Below are positions 1 to 7,068 of a stretch of 44,743 bases of DNA, one piece after another. Position 1 is the first letter of the stretch; every line of letters starts with the position of its first letter. Under the pieces are notes generated by a model, which searched no databases, was not told the DNA's origin, and was given only the letters and a program-made list of their open reading frames with translations. The DNA is from Jiangella ureilytica (GTDB taxonomy: Bacteria > Actinomycetota > Actinomycetes > Jiangellales > Jiangellaceae): NCBI RefSeq assembly GCF_004348545.1, contig NZ_SMKL01000050.1, positions 1 through 44,743 of the forward strand, read 5' to 3'. The translations under genes were made by a program, and so were the position numbers.

Positions 1-79
1 GTGCCCGCCCGTAGGGTGGGACTCCCTCCCGGCCACACCCCGCCCGGCCGGGAGGGAGTCCCACCCTACGGGCGGGCAC
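1..79. repeat. Perfect 34-bp inverted repeat (cruciform-type element)
   Basis: Bases 1-34 are the exact reverse complement of bases 46-79, separated by an 11-base loop. The outer part of each arm contains GTGCCCGCCCGTAGGGTGGG, and the same 20 bases recur at 6829-6848. The element lies in the reading frame of the dehydrogenase and supplies its only visible start codons. It resembles a mobile extragenic palindrome. As RNA it would be an extremely stable hairpin. Confidence 0.9.
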
Positions 80-1011
80 CGACAGCCGCCGTCGACGACG
101 CGGCGGCTCTCTCGGGCCCGGGCACGGCCCGCCCGGGCCCGGTCGGCGTCGTCGGGACGGGGCGCATGGGCGCGGCCATGGCCGGGCGGCTGCGCGCGGC
201 CGGCCTCGACGTCGTGCTGTGGAACCGCTCGCCCGCGCGGGCGGCCGGGGTGGCGGCGGACATCGACGCCCGCGCCGTCGACACCGCGCGCGAGGCGGCC
301 GCCGCCGGCCCTGTCGTGCTGGTGTCACTGGCCGACGACGCCGCCTGCCGGGCCGCCTACGAGGGGCCCGACGGCGTCGCCGCGGGAGCCGGGCCCGGCA
401 CCGTCGTCGCCGACACCAGCACCGTGGCGCCGCAGACCGCGATCGACCTGGCCGCCCTGGTTCGCGCACGCGCGGGCGGCTCGATGCTGGACACCCCGGT
501 CTCCGGCAGCGTGCCGGTGGTCGAGCGCGGCGAGCTGACCATCATGGCCGGCGGCGAGGCCGCCGACCTCGACCGCGCCCGCCCCGTGCTCGACGTGCTG
601 GCCAGGCAGATCTTCCACGTCGGCGACCACGGCGCCGGCGCGACCATGAAGCTGGCGGTCAACGCGCTGGTCCACTCGCTGAACCAGGCCGTCGCCGAGG
701 CTCTGGTGCTGGCCGAGCGGTCCGGCGTCGACCGCGCCGCCGCCTACGAGGTCTTCGCCGGCAGCGTCGCCGGCGGGCCGTTCGTGCAGTACAAGCGGGC
801 GGCGTTCGAGCGGCCCGAGGACACTCCGGTCGCGTTCCGGCTCGACCTCGTCGCCAAGGACCTCGACCTCATCCTCGACCTCGCCGCCCGGGCCGGCGCC
901 CCGATGCCGCAGGCCGTCACCAACCGCAGGGCCGTCGCCGATGCCGTCGCCGCCGGGCTGGGCGACGAGGACATGAGTGCGATCGCGCGGTTCCTGCGCG
1001 GCAGCAGCTGA
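1..1011 (+). CDS. NAD(P)-dependent 3-hydroxyisobutyrate dehydrogenase-like oxidoreductase
   Basis: This is a beta-hydroxyacid dehydrogenase of the 6-phosphogluconate/3-hydroxyisobutyrate family, which oxidises short 3-hydroxy acids with NAD(P). The Rossmann motif GVVGTGRMG lies at about residues 49-57. The substrate-loop signature DTPVSGSVPVVERGELTIMAGG (about 164-185) and the catalytic-lysine region GAGATMKLAVNAL (about 212-224) follow, so the enzyme core is complete. The start is uncertain. The only in-frame start codons before the Rossmann motif are GTG at 1 and GTG at 16, both inside a perfect inverted repeat, and the frame is open at the window edge. About 48 residues of low-complexity Pro/Gly/Arg sequence therefore precede a core that normally begins within a few residues of Met. 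It ends in TGA and no co-transcribed gene follows. The family is certain; the substrate is unknown. Confidence 0.88.
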   Translation: MPARRVGLPPGHTPPGREGVPPYGRAPTAAVDDAAALSGPGTARPGPVGVVGTGRMGAAMAGRLRAAGLDVVLWNRSPARAAGVAADIDARAVDTAREAAAAGPVVLVSLADDAACRAAYEGPDGVAAGAGPGTVVADTSTVAPQTAIDLAALVRARAGGSMLDTPVSGSVPVVERGELTIMAGGEAADLDRARPVLDVLARQIFHVGDHGAGATMKLAVNALVHSLNQAVAEALVLAERSGVDRAAAYEVFAGSVAGGPFVQYKRAAFERPEDTPVAFRLDLVAKDLDLILDLAARAGAPMPQAVTNRRAVADAVAAGLGDEDMSAIARFLRGSS

Positions 1012-1335
1012 CCGGCCCGCGCCTGATCACGGCACAGCCTCCCCCGACCCGCCGCCGGGGCCGACCCGCTGGAAGCCGCCCAGGTAGGCGAGCACGCGCG
1101 AGGTGACGAAGCCACCGTCGGAGATCCCGACCGTGGCCGCCGCCCGCGCCGGAATGACCACGTTCACCACCCGATTCCCTGCCACACCAGGCCTGCAGGC
1201 CTCGTGAACCAGGAGACGTCCTCGTGACGTGCCCGGCGGACGGCGAACGGCGAACGGCGCCGCTCGCTCCGTCAAGGGCGCGCTACTGCGGCCAGAGCAG
1301 CAGTGACCCGCCCTTCACGACGCTGAGCCCGGGGC

Positions 1336-1444
1336 TCGTCCTGGTCCCTCGTCACTCCTGGTCTCACGTCACGTCCTCGTCCCCCGTCACGTCCTCGTCC
1401 CACGTCACGTCCTGGTCACGTCACGTCCTGGTCCCCCGTCACGC
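1336..1444. repeat. 18-bp tandem repeat, imperfect
   Basis: The consensus unit is CACGTCCTSGTCCCMCGT. Two adjacent full units are followed by truncated and variant copies such as CACGTCCTGGT and CACGT, then another full unit. The tract is roughly 105 bp and lies 170-280 bp beyond the ilvD stop codon. It is a minisatellite whose copy number probably varies between strains. Confidence 0.8.
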
Positions 1445-1515
1445 CGGACGCCGCCTCCGCGCCGAGAGCCGTGACACCGAACCTGGACGCAGACCGCGCG
1501 CCAACCGCCCAACCC

Positions 1516-1587
1516 CCGCGTCCCCTGATGGCTGCCGGTTCTCAGACCGCGGGCGCGCGGGTCAGAGAACGGGCAGCAGGGACGCGG
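1516..1587. repeat. Palindromic repeat element downstream of ilvD
   Basis: The left arm contains CTGCCGGTTCTCAGACC and the right arm GGTCAGAGAACGGGCAG, with two mismatches over 17 bases. Flanking CCGCGTCCC/GGGACGCGG-like blocks extend the stem. The same two distinguishable arms occur in the element at 44519-44670, so both belong to one repeat family. It lies 30-100 bp after the ilvD stop and may act as its terminator. Confidence 0.7.
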
Positions 1588-1616
1588 AACCCAGCCCGAC
1601 GGACGGCCCGTCCGCG

Positions 1617-3308
1617 TCAGTCGCAGACGGCCCCGTTGGCGGCCGAGCCGACCAGCTTGGCGTACTTCGCCAGCACGCCGCGCTGGTGCTTGGGCGCCGG
1701 CGGCGTCCACGCGGCCCGGCGGCGGGCGAGCTCGTCGTCGTCGACCAGCAACTCGAGGGTGCGGGCGGCGAGGTCGAGGCGGATGCGGTCGCCGTCGCGC
1801 ACGAACGCGATGGGCCCGCCGTCGACCGCCTCGGGTGCCACGTGGCCGATGCACGGCCCCGTCGTGCCGCCGGAGAACCGGCCGTCGGTGACCAGCAGGA
1901 CGTCCTTGCCCAGGCCCGCGCCCTTGATGGCACCGGTGACGGCGAGCATCTCGCGCATGCCGGGGCCGCCCTTGGGGCCCTCGTAGCGGATGACGATGAC
2001 GTCGTTCTTCTCGAGCGTGTCGTTCTCGACGGCGTCCATGGCACCGCGCTCGCCGTCGAACACCTTGGCGGTGCCCTCGAAGACGGCGGTGTCGAAGCCT
2101 GCGGACTTGACGACGGCGCCCTCGGGGGCCAGCGAGCCGCGCAGGATCGTCAGGCCGCCGGTCTGGTGGATCGGGTTGCTCATCGCGTGGATGATCTTTC
2201 CGTCGACGTCGGGCGGCGCGATGTCGGCGAGGTTCTCGGCCAGCGTCTTTCCGGTGACGGTGAGCGCGTCGCCGTGCATGAGGCCGGCGTCGAGCAGTGC
2301 TTTCATGATGACCGGCACGCCGCCGACGCGGTCGACGTCGGTCATGACGTACCGGCCGAACGGCTTCACGTCGGCCAGGTGCGGGACCTTGTCGCCGATG
2401 CGGTTGAAGTCGTCGAGCTCGAGCTTCACGCCCGCCTCGTGCGCGATGGCCATGAGGTGCAGGACGGCGTTGGTGGAGCCGCCGACCGCCATGACGACGG
2501 CGATGGCGTTCTCGAACGCCTCCTTCGTCATGATGTCGCGGGTGGTGATGCCCAGGCGGAGCAGGTTGACGACGGCTTCGCCGGACTTGCGGGCGTAGCC
2601 GTCGCGGCGGCGGTCGACGGCGGGCGGCGCGGCGCTGCCGGGCAGCGACATGCCGAGCGCCTCGGCCGCGCTGGCCATGGTGTTGGCGGTGTACATGCCG
2701 CCGCACGCGCCCTCGCCCGGGCAGATGGCCCGCTCGATCTCGTCGACCTCTTCGCGGGTGATGAGGCCGCGGGCGCAGGCGCCGACCGCCTCGAACGCGT
2801 CGATGATCGTCACCTCGCGGTCACCGACCCGCCCGGGCAGGATCGACCCGGCGTACAGGAACGTGGCGGCGACGTCGAGGCGTGCGGCCGCCATGAGCAT
2901 GGCCGGCGCCGACTTGTCGCAGCCGGCCAGCAGGACGGCGCCGTCGAGCCGCTCGGCGCCGAACACCGTCTCGACGGAGTCGGCGATGACCTCGCGCGAC
3001 ACGAGCGAGTAGTGCATGCCCTCGTGGCCCATGGAGATGCCGTCGGACACCGAGATGGTGCCGAACTCCATGGGGAACCCGCCGCCGGCGTGTACCCCTT
3101 CCTTCGACGCCTTGGCGAGGCGGTCGAGGGACAGGTTGCACGGGGTGATCTCGTTCCAGGACGAGGCGACCCCGATCTGCGGCTTCTCCCAGTCGTCGTC
3201 GGTCATGCCGACGGCGCGGAGCATCCCGCGGGCGGCGGCACGTTCGAGACCGTCGGTGACCGCCCGGGAGTGTGGCTTCAGGTCCGGCTTCGAGGGTGTC
3301 ACGGTCAT
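1617..3308 (-). CDS. ilvD: Dihydroxy-acid dehydratase IlvD
   Basis: IlvD dehydrates 2,3-dihydroxy-isovalerate and 2,3-dihydroxy-3-methylvalerate to the 2-keto acids, the third common step of valine and isoleucine synthesis in the cytoplasm. The protein is 563 residues, normal for the family. The three iron-sulfur cysteines are visible: C57 in TPCNLS, C130 in AGCDKS and C202 in [26 protein letters not shown] near the C-terminus is the conserved active-site region. The start ATG (3306-3308) overlaps the stop of the upstream alpha/beta hydrolase as ATGA, so translation is probably coupled to that damaged gene. A palindromic element follows the stop. Function is highly certain. Confidence 0.97.
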   Translation of the reverse strand: MTVTPSKPDLKPHSRAVTDGLERAAARGMLRAVGMTDDDWEKPQIGVASSWNEITPCNLSLDRLAKASKEGVHAGGGFPMEFGTISVSDGISMGHEGMHYSLVSREVIADSVETVFGAERLDGAVLLAGCDKSAPAMLMAAARLDVAATFLYAGSILPGRVGDREVTIIDAFEAVGACARGLITREEVDEIERAICPGEGACGGMYTANTMASAAEALGMSLPGSAAPPAVDRRRDGYARKSGEAVVNLLRLGITTRDIMTKEAFENAIAVVMAVGGSTNAVLHLMAIAHEAGVKLELDDFNRIGDKVPHLADVKPFGRYVMTDVDRVGGVPVIMKALLDAGLMHGDALTVTGKTLAENLADIAPPDVDGKIIHAMSNPIHQTGGLTILRGSLAPEGAVVKSAGFDTAVFEGTAKVFDGERGAMDAVENDTLEKNDVIVIRYEGPKGGPGMREMLAVTGAIKGAGLGKDVLLVTDGRFSGGTTGPCIGHVAPEAVDGGPIAFVRDGDRIRLDLAARTLELLVDDDELARRRAAWTPPAPKHQRGVLAKYAKLVGSAANGAVCD

Positions 3309-4215
3309 GCGGACACGCTAGTCCCGTCGTCCGGCAGGAAACGCACGAGGTCCGAGATCCGGACACGACGCTCGCGGGGTGGACAGGCGACGAGCCGCGC
3401 GATGTGACGGGCCAGGGCGGCCGGCTGGTCGAGCGGGACGAGCGTGCGGCTGTCCGCGACGGTGACGTAGCGGCCGTCGGCGAAGCAGGCGGCCAGCCGG
3501 CTCGCGTGCTCCGGCGGCATGACCCGGTCCTCGCCCGCCCACACCACCAGCGCCGGGCCGTGGAACGCGGCGAGGTGGGCGGCCGCGGCCGTGAGGTCGG
3601 TGTCCGGGATCGCGCGGACGAACGCGGTGAGGTCGCGGCGCACACCGCGGCTGGTGCGCAGCGGCCGGAACCAGTCGTCGAGCAGGTCACGCGGGATCGG
3701 CCGCTTCGCCATCCACCCCCAGGTGACCGGCAGCCGTGCGGCCAGGGGCAGCCGCATCGAGTGCGCCGCCAGCGCCAGCCCGCCGGGAACCCGGGCCGCG
3801 GCGGCGGAGACGCGTCCGGGCAGGCCGGGCGGGAGGTTCTCGAACGCCTCACAGGAGACGAGGACGACCCGGCCGACGCGGGCTCCGTCCGCCCCCTCGG
3901 CGAGCAAGAGCTGCGCGAGCGCGCCGCCGGTGTCGGCACCGACCAGCGGACGTCGTTCAGGCCGAGGCGGTCGAGGAACTCGCCGACCAGGCGGGCGACG
4001 CCGCGCGGGGTGAGGTCGGCACCGTCGCGCATGGGGGTCCGGTGCGCGCCGAGCGGCAGCGTCGGGACCACGCAGCGGTGCGACCCCTCGAGCAGCGGCA
4101 CGACGCGGCGCCAGAGACCGCCGTCCATGTGCAGCCCGTGCAGCAGGACCAGCGGCGGGCCGTCGCCGCGGTCGTCGTAGTCGATGGGACCGGCCGAGAA
4201 CTCGATGGTCGCCAT
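3305..4215 (-). pseudogene. Alpha/beta hydrolase interrupted by a -1 frameshift
   Basis: Two reading frames together make one alpha/beta hydrolase of about 300 residues. The N-terminal part starts at ATG 4213-4215 behind an AGGAG ribosome site and carries the oxyanion-loop motif LVLLHGLHMDGGLWRRVVPLL. Around 3944-3952 the frame slips. One added base would restore the expected nucleophile elbow LVGADTGGALAQLLLAEG, whose Asp is the usual nucleophile position in GxDTGG hydrolases. The C-terminal part, to 3305, keeps the ALVVWAGEDRVMPPEHA acid region. The stop overlaps the ilvD start (ATGA). The gene is divergent from a TetR gene across two operators and is its likely target. It may be a true pseudogene or a one-base sequencing error. 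Confidence 0.8.
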
Positions 4216-4237
4216 TCCGGGTCTCCTCGCGAGCGAT

Positions 4238-4277
4238 GTAATCACTTGATTATGCGCTACAGTAATCATATGATTAC
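4238..4277. promoter_or_regulatory. Two TetR operators in the divergent promoter
   Basis: A perfect 16-bp palindrome GTAATCATATGATTAC (4262-4277) and a near-perfect copy GTAATCACTTGATTAT (4238-4253) are centred 24 bp apart. The consensus is GTAATCANNTGATTAC. The second site covers the start codon of the TetR gene, and the first lies just upstream of the hydrolase start. Binding by the TetR dimer would repress both divergent transcripts. Confidence 0.85.
4258..4272 (+). promoter_or_regulatory. Leaderless -10 element of the TetR operon
   Basis: TACAGT at 4258-4263 fits the actinobacterial -10 consensus TANNNT. It ends seven positions before the A of ATG 4270, so transcription would begin at or next to the start codon. 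No Shine-Dalgarno sequence precedes this ATG. Confidence 0.5.
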
Positions 4278-4878
4278 GGACGGCGCAAGCACCAAGGACC
4301 GGCTGCTCGCCGAGGGCATGCGGCTGTTCGCGCTGCAGGGGTTCCGGGCCACGACGGTCGGCCAGATCGAGGCGGCGGCCGGGCTGCAGCCGCGGCGCGG
4401 CGCGCTCTACCGGCACTTCCCCAGCAAGGAGGCGCTGCTCGACGAGGCCGTGCGGCGGCATCTCGACTCCGTCCGCGCCCGGCGCACCGAGGTGGTCCGC
4501 GGCGAGGTCGCCGACGTGTACGACGAGGCGCTGGCGCTCGGCCGCTACGTCCTCGACGAGCTCGCGTCGCAGCGGGCCGTCGTCGACGTCTTCGAGCACG
4601 AGGGCGATCGCGTCGCCGAGCAGCGCGACGCCTTCCGGGAACAGGTCTCCGACGCCGGCTACCGCGTCATGGCCGAGGCGCTGCGGCGCTGGATCGGCGG
4701 CGACCCGGCGCCCGGGTTCGACGTCGACGGCGCCGCGGTCCTGCTGCTGGGCGCGCTGATCAACGTGCACCGGTCCACGTGGACGTTCGCCGGAGCGCCC
4801 CTGGGGCTGGACGAGGCACGGATACTGGCGGCATGGTCCCTGCAGTGCGTGACGGTGGTGGCGGCGGCGCGGTCCTGA
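4270..4878 (+). CDS. TetR/AcrR-family transcriptional repressor
   Basis: The 202-residue protein has an N-terminal helix-turn-helix at about residues 8-55 (TKDRLLAEGMRLFALQGFRATTVGQIEAAAG, then GALYRHFPSKEALLDEAV). A helical ligand-binding domain follows, as is usual for TetR dimers. I chose ATG 4270, inside the perfect operator palindrome. ATG 4252 is a longer alternative, but neither has a ribosome site. The gene is divergent from the frameshifted hydrolase and heads an operon: its 3' end overlaps the AraC gene, which is joined by ATGA and GTGA overlaps to an NTF2-like and an SDR gene. It probably represses itself and the hydrolase-ilvD transcript. The inducer is unknown. Confidence 0.92.
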   Translation: MITDGASTKDRLLAEGMRLFALQGFRATTVGQIEAAAGLQPRRGALYRHFPSKEALLDEAVRRHLDSVRARRTEVVRGEVADVYDEALALGRYVLDELASQRAVVDVFEHEGDRVAEQRDAFREQVSDAGYRVMAEALRRWIGGDPAPGFDVDGAAVLLLGALINVHRSTWTFAGAPLGLDEARILAAWSLQCVTVVAAARS

Positions 4879-5732
4879 CGGCGCGCCGGTCGGAGCTGCG
4901 CTGGCCGGGGCTGCGGTCGGTGTACTGCTGGCAGCCGCCGACAGGGCGGGTCGGGGTCAGCGAGCCACAGCAGATCGGGGTCTCGTTCGCGGAGCACCGC
5001 GGCGTGGTCGCCGAGTCCGGCGGGCACGGCGACCGGTTCGACATCCGGCCCGGCGACGTGTTCGCCAACGGCCGGTCGCGGGTGTACTGGAGCGAGGTCG
5101 TGCGCCCCGACGAGCTGGTCGAGATGTACCCGGGCGACGACCTGCTGCGGGCCGCGGCCGGGTCGTCGCGGACGCCCGAGATCGAGCCGCTGCGGGGTGT
5201 GCGCGACGCCGTCGTGCTGGGGGCGGCGTCGATCCTCAAGCGGGCGCACGTCGGCGCCGCGTACGTCGACACCGTCCGCGCCAGCGCCCTCGCCCACCGG
5301 CTGGCCGAGCACGTCGTCGGACACTATGCGGGCATCGCGCCGCCTCGCCGGGCACTCGCCGGGCGGCTGGACCGCGTGCTGCTGGACCGGGTCGCCGACG
5401 TGGTCGAGACGCGGCTGGGCGACCCGCTCACCGTCGACGACCTCGCCGCGGCCGCGACGCTGAGCCCGTTCCACTTCGCCCGCGCGTTCAAGGCGACCAC
5501 CGGCCTGGCGCCACACGAGTACGTCACGTCGCGGCGCATGGAACGGGCCAAGTCGCTGCTGCTGAACGGGCGGCTGAGCGTCCCCCAGGTCGCCTACTCC
5601 GTCGGGCTGTCCAACCTCAGCCACTTCCGGCGGCAGTTCCGCCGTCACACCGGCTATCTGCCGTCGCAGCTGAGAACCGCAGGATCGGACCCTCCCGGCG
5701 ACGGTGTCGGCGCGGCAGGATCGGCGGCATGA
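4833..5732 (+). CDS. AraC-family transcriptional regulator
   Basis: The C-terminal third contains the paired helix-turn-helix motifs of AraC proteins: LTVDDLAAAATLSPFHFARAFKATTGLAPHEYV and LSVPQVAYSVGLSNLSHFRRQFRRHTGYLPSQLR. The N-terminal part is a poorly conserved sensor region (RFDIRPGDVFANG). ATG 4833 gives 299 residues and overlaps the TetR gene by about 46 bases; GTG 4845 and an ATG at 4779 are alternatives, none with a strong ribosome site. The stop overlaps the next start as ATGA. Two regulators of different families in one operon is slightly unusual and suggests layered control of the SDR and NTF2-like enzymes. Confidence 0.88.
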   Translation: MVPAVRDGGGGGAVLTARRSELRWPGLRSVYCWQPPTGRVGVSEPQQIGVSFAEHRGVVAESGGHGDRFDIRPGDVFANGRSRVYWSEVVRPDELVEMYPGDDLLRAAAGSSRTPEIEPLRGVRDAVVLGAASILKRAHVGAAYVDTVRASALAHRLAEHVVGHYAGIAPPRRALAGRLDRVLLDRVADVVETRLGDPLTVDDLAAAATLSPFHFARAFKATTGLAPHEYVTSRRMERAKSLLLNGRLSVPQVAYSVGLSNLSHFRRQFRRHTGYLPSQLRTAGSDPPGDGVGAAGSAA

Positions 5733-6079
5733 ACGATCCGGTCACCGCGCTGCTGCACGCCGTCGACACGCTGGACTGGGACGGCGTGCTGGCCGTCCTG
5801 GCCGACGAGGTGCGACTCGACTACACCTCGCTGTGGGGCGGGTCGGCCGAGACGGTGGCCGCCGCCGACGTGGTCGCGCGCTGGCGCGGGCTGCTGCCCG
5901 GCTTCGACGCGACGCAGCACCTCACCGGCCCCGTGCTCGTCTCTCCCGGCGGCCGCTGCACGACGACCGTGCGCGCCTACCACCGCATCGTCGACGGCGA
6001 CCGCTCCGGCACGTGGCTGGTCGCCGGCCGCTACGACATCCGGGTCGACGACGGCGCGGGCGGCCGGGTCGCGGCGTGA
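5729..6079 (+). CDS. SnoaL/NTF2-like small protein
   Basis: This 116-residue protein has the NTF2-like/SnoaL cone-fold pattern: an N-terminal helix pair (VTALLHAVDTLDWDGVLAVLADEVRLDYTSLWGG), the WRGLLPGFDATQHLTGPVLV segment and a TTVRAYHRIVDGDRSGTWLVAGRYDIRV sheet. Members are hydroxylases, cyclases, isomerases or simple ligand binders. Its start overlaps the AraC stop (ATGA) and its stop overlaps the SDR start (GTGA), so the proteins are made together. A supporting or enzymatic role beside the SDR is likely; the substrate is unknown. Confidence 0.8.
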   Translation: MNDPVTALLHAVDTLDWDGVLAVLADEVRLDYTSLWGGSAETVAAADVVARWRGLLPGFDATQHLTGPVLVSPGGRCTTTVRAYHRIVDGDRSGTWLVAGRYDIRVDDGAGGRVAA

Positions 6080-6780
6080 CCGACGGGGCCGCCGCCGTCG
6101 CCGTCGTCACCGGGGGCAACCGCGGGATCGGGCGTGAGGTCGGCCGTCAGCTCGCCGCCCGCGGGCACACCGTCGTGCTGACGGCCCGCGACCTCGCGGC
6201 CGCCGAGTCGGCGGCGCGCGGAATGGCGGGGCCGGGTGCCGTCGTCCCGTACCGGCTCGACGTCACCAGCGCCGCCGACGCCGACGCGCTGGCGGGCTTT
6301 CTCCGCGCCGAGTACGGGCGGCTCGACGTGCTGGTCAACAACGCGGCGATCCACTACGACACCTGGCAGCGCGCGGCCACCGCCGACCTCGACGTCGTCC
6401 GCGAGGCCGCCGAGACCAACGTCTACGGGCCCTGGCGGCTGGCGACGACGCTGCTGCCGCTGCTGCGGGCGAGCGCGCACCCGCGGATCGTCAACGTGTC
6501 GAGCGAGGGCGGGTCGCTCGCGAGCATGGGCGGCGGCACGCCCGCGTACAGCCTCACGAAGGCCGCGCTCAACGCCGTCACCCGGATGCTCGCCGCCGAG
6601 CTGCGCCGCGACGGGATCCTGGTCAACTCGATCTGCCCCGGCTGGGTCGTCACCGACATGGGCGGCCCGGGCGGGCGGCCGGTCGCCGACGGCGCGGCCG
6701 GCATCGTCTGGGCGGCCACCCTGCCCGACGACGGTCCGACCGGCGGCTTCTTCCGCGACGGCCGCCCCGTCCCCTGGTGA
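6076..6780 (+). CDS. Short-chain dehydrogenase/reductase (SDR)
   Basis: A classical SDR of 234 residues that reduces or oxidises a carbonyl/alcohol with NAD(P)(H). The cofactor motif TGGNRGIG is at residues 12-19, with LDV at 61-63 and NNAA at 88-91. The catalytic set is Ser142/143 (NVSSEGG), Tyr158 and Lys162 (YSLTK). The PGWVVTDMGGPGG segment is as in carbonyl reductases. Arg/Asn after the glycine motif suggests NADPH preference. The GTG start at 6076 lies in the GTGA overlap with the NTF2-like gene. It is the last gene of the TetR-AraC operon. Confidence 0.92.
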   Translation: MTDGAAAVAVVTGGNRGIGREVGRQLAARGHTVVLTARDLAAAESAARGMAGPGAVVPYRLDVTSAADADALAGFLRAEYGRLDVLVNNAAIHYDTWQRAATADLDVVREAAETNVYGPWRLATTLLPLLRASAHPRIVNVSSEGGSLASMGGGTPAYSLTKAALNAVTRMLAAELRRDGILVNSICPGWVVTDMGGPGGRPVADGAAGIVWAATLPDDGPTGGFFRDGRPVPW

Positions 6781-6828
6781 GGCCCGGCCCGCATCCCGGG
6801 TGCACGTCCCAGCGCGCGCGCTCTGTCG

Positions 6829-6872
6829 GTGCCCGCCCGTAGGGTGGGCACCCTCCCACCGGGCGGGGACCA
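6829..6872. repeat. Second copy of the GTGCCCGCCCGTAGGGTGGG repeat
   Basis: Bases 6829-6848 are identical to bases 1-20 of the window. Extended to 6851 the sequence is a quasi-palindrome beginning and ending in GTGCCC/GGGCAC. CACCCTCCCACCGGGCGGGG follows. It sits 50 bp after the SDR stop, so it could also serve as a terminator. Confidence 0.75.
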
Positions 6873-6914
6873 CCTGCCCCCGACCAGGGCCGCCGACCAG
6901 CGCCGGCACGTCCG

Positions 6915-6984
6915 TTGATCACGGAGAAGGTCGGCTCCCGGTCGGCTCCCGGCCGGCTCCACGCCCGACCTTCTCCATGATCAA
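6915..6984. repeat. 20-bp inverted repeat TTGATCACGGAGAAGGTCGG
   Basis: The left arm 6915-6934 and right arm 6965-6984 are reverse complements with one mismatch. The 30-base loop contains three tandem copies of a GTCGGCTCCCG-like unit. It lies between the SDR and the Tat-exported protein gene and contains no open frame of note. It looks like a dispersed intergenic palindrome or a terminator. Confidence 0.75.
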
Positions 6985-7068
6985 CCGGAATCGCGAGCGT
7001 GATCGGTCGCCGCCGACTTCACCGGACGTTCACGCCGTCGCTGGGGCGGCGTGGGTACGGTGCGCCGC

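Larger units (their letters stand above)
1012..1615. other. Gene-free stretch of about 600 bases with repeats
   Basis: No convincing gene is present between the dehydrogenase stop and the ilvD stop. It holds an 18-bp tandem repeat (1336-1444) and a palindromic element (1516-1587). A short minus-strand open frame at about 1027-1170 encodes a protein-like stretch (VVIPARAAATVGISDGGFVTS and onward) that could be a gene remnant. I cannot assign it, and it has no good start. Confidence 0.55.

Noticed and set aside
1027-1275. Possible 82-residue minus-strand gene in the gap
   Set aside because: Part of the sequence looks protein-like, but there is no ribosome site, no recognised family, and the upstream end is low-complexity. 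At most it is a remnant.
1336-1444. CRISPR array
   Set aside because: The units are contiguous 18-bp repeats without unique spacers, so it is a tandem repeat.
1224-3407. A 727-residue open frame antisense to ilvD
   Set aside because: It lies opposite a certain ilvD and has the Asp/Val/Arg-rich composition of a shadow frame; no domain is visible.
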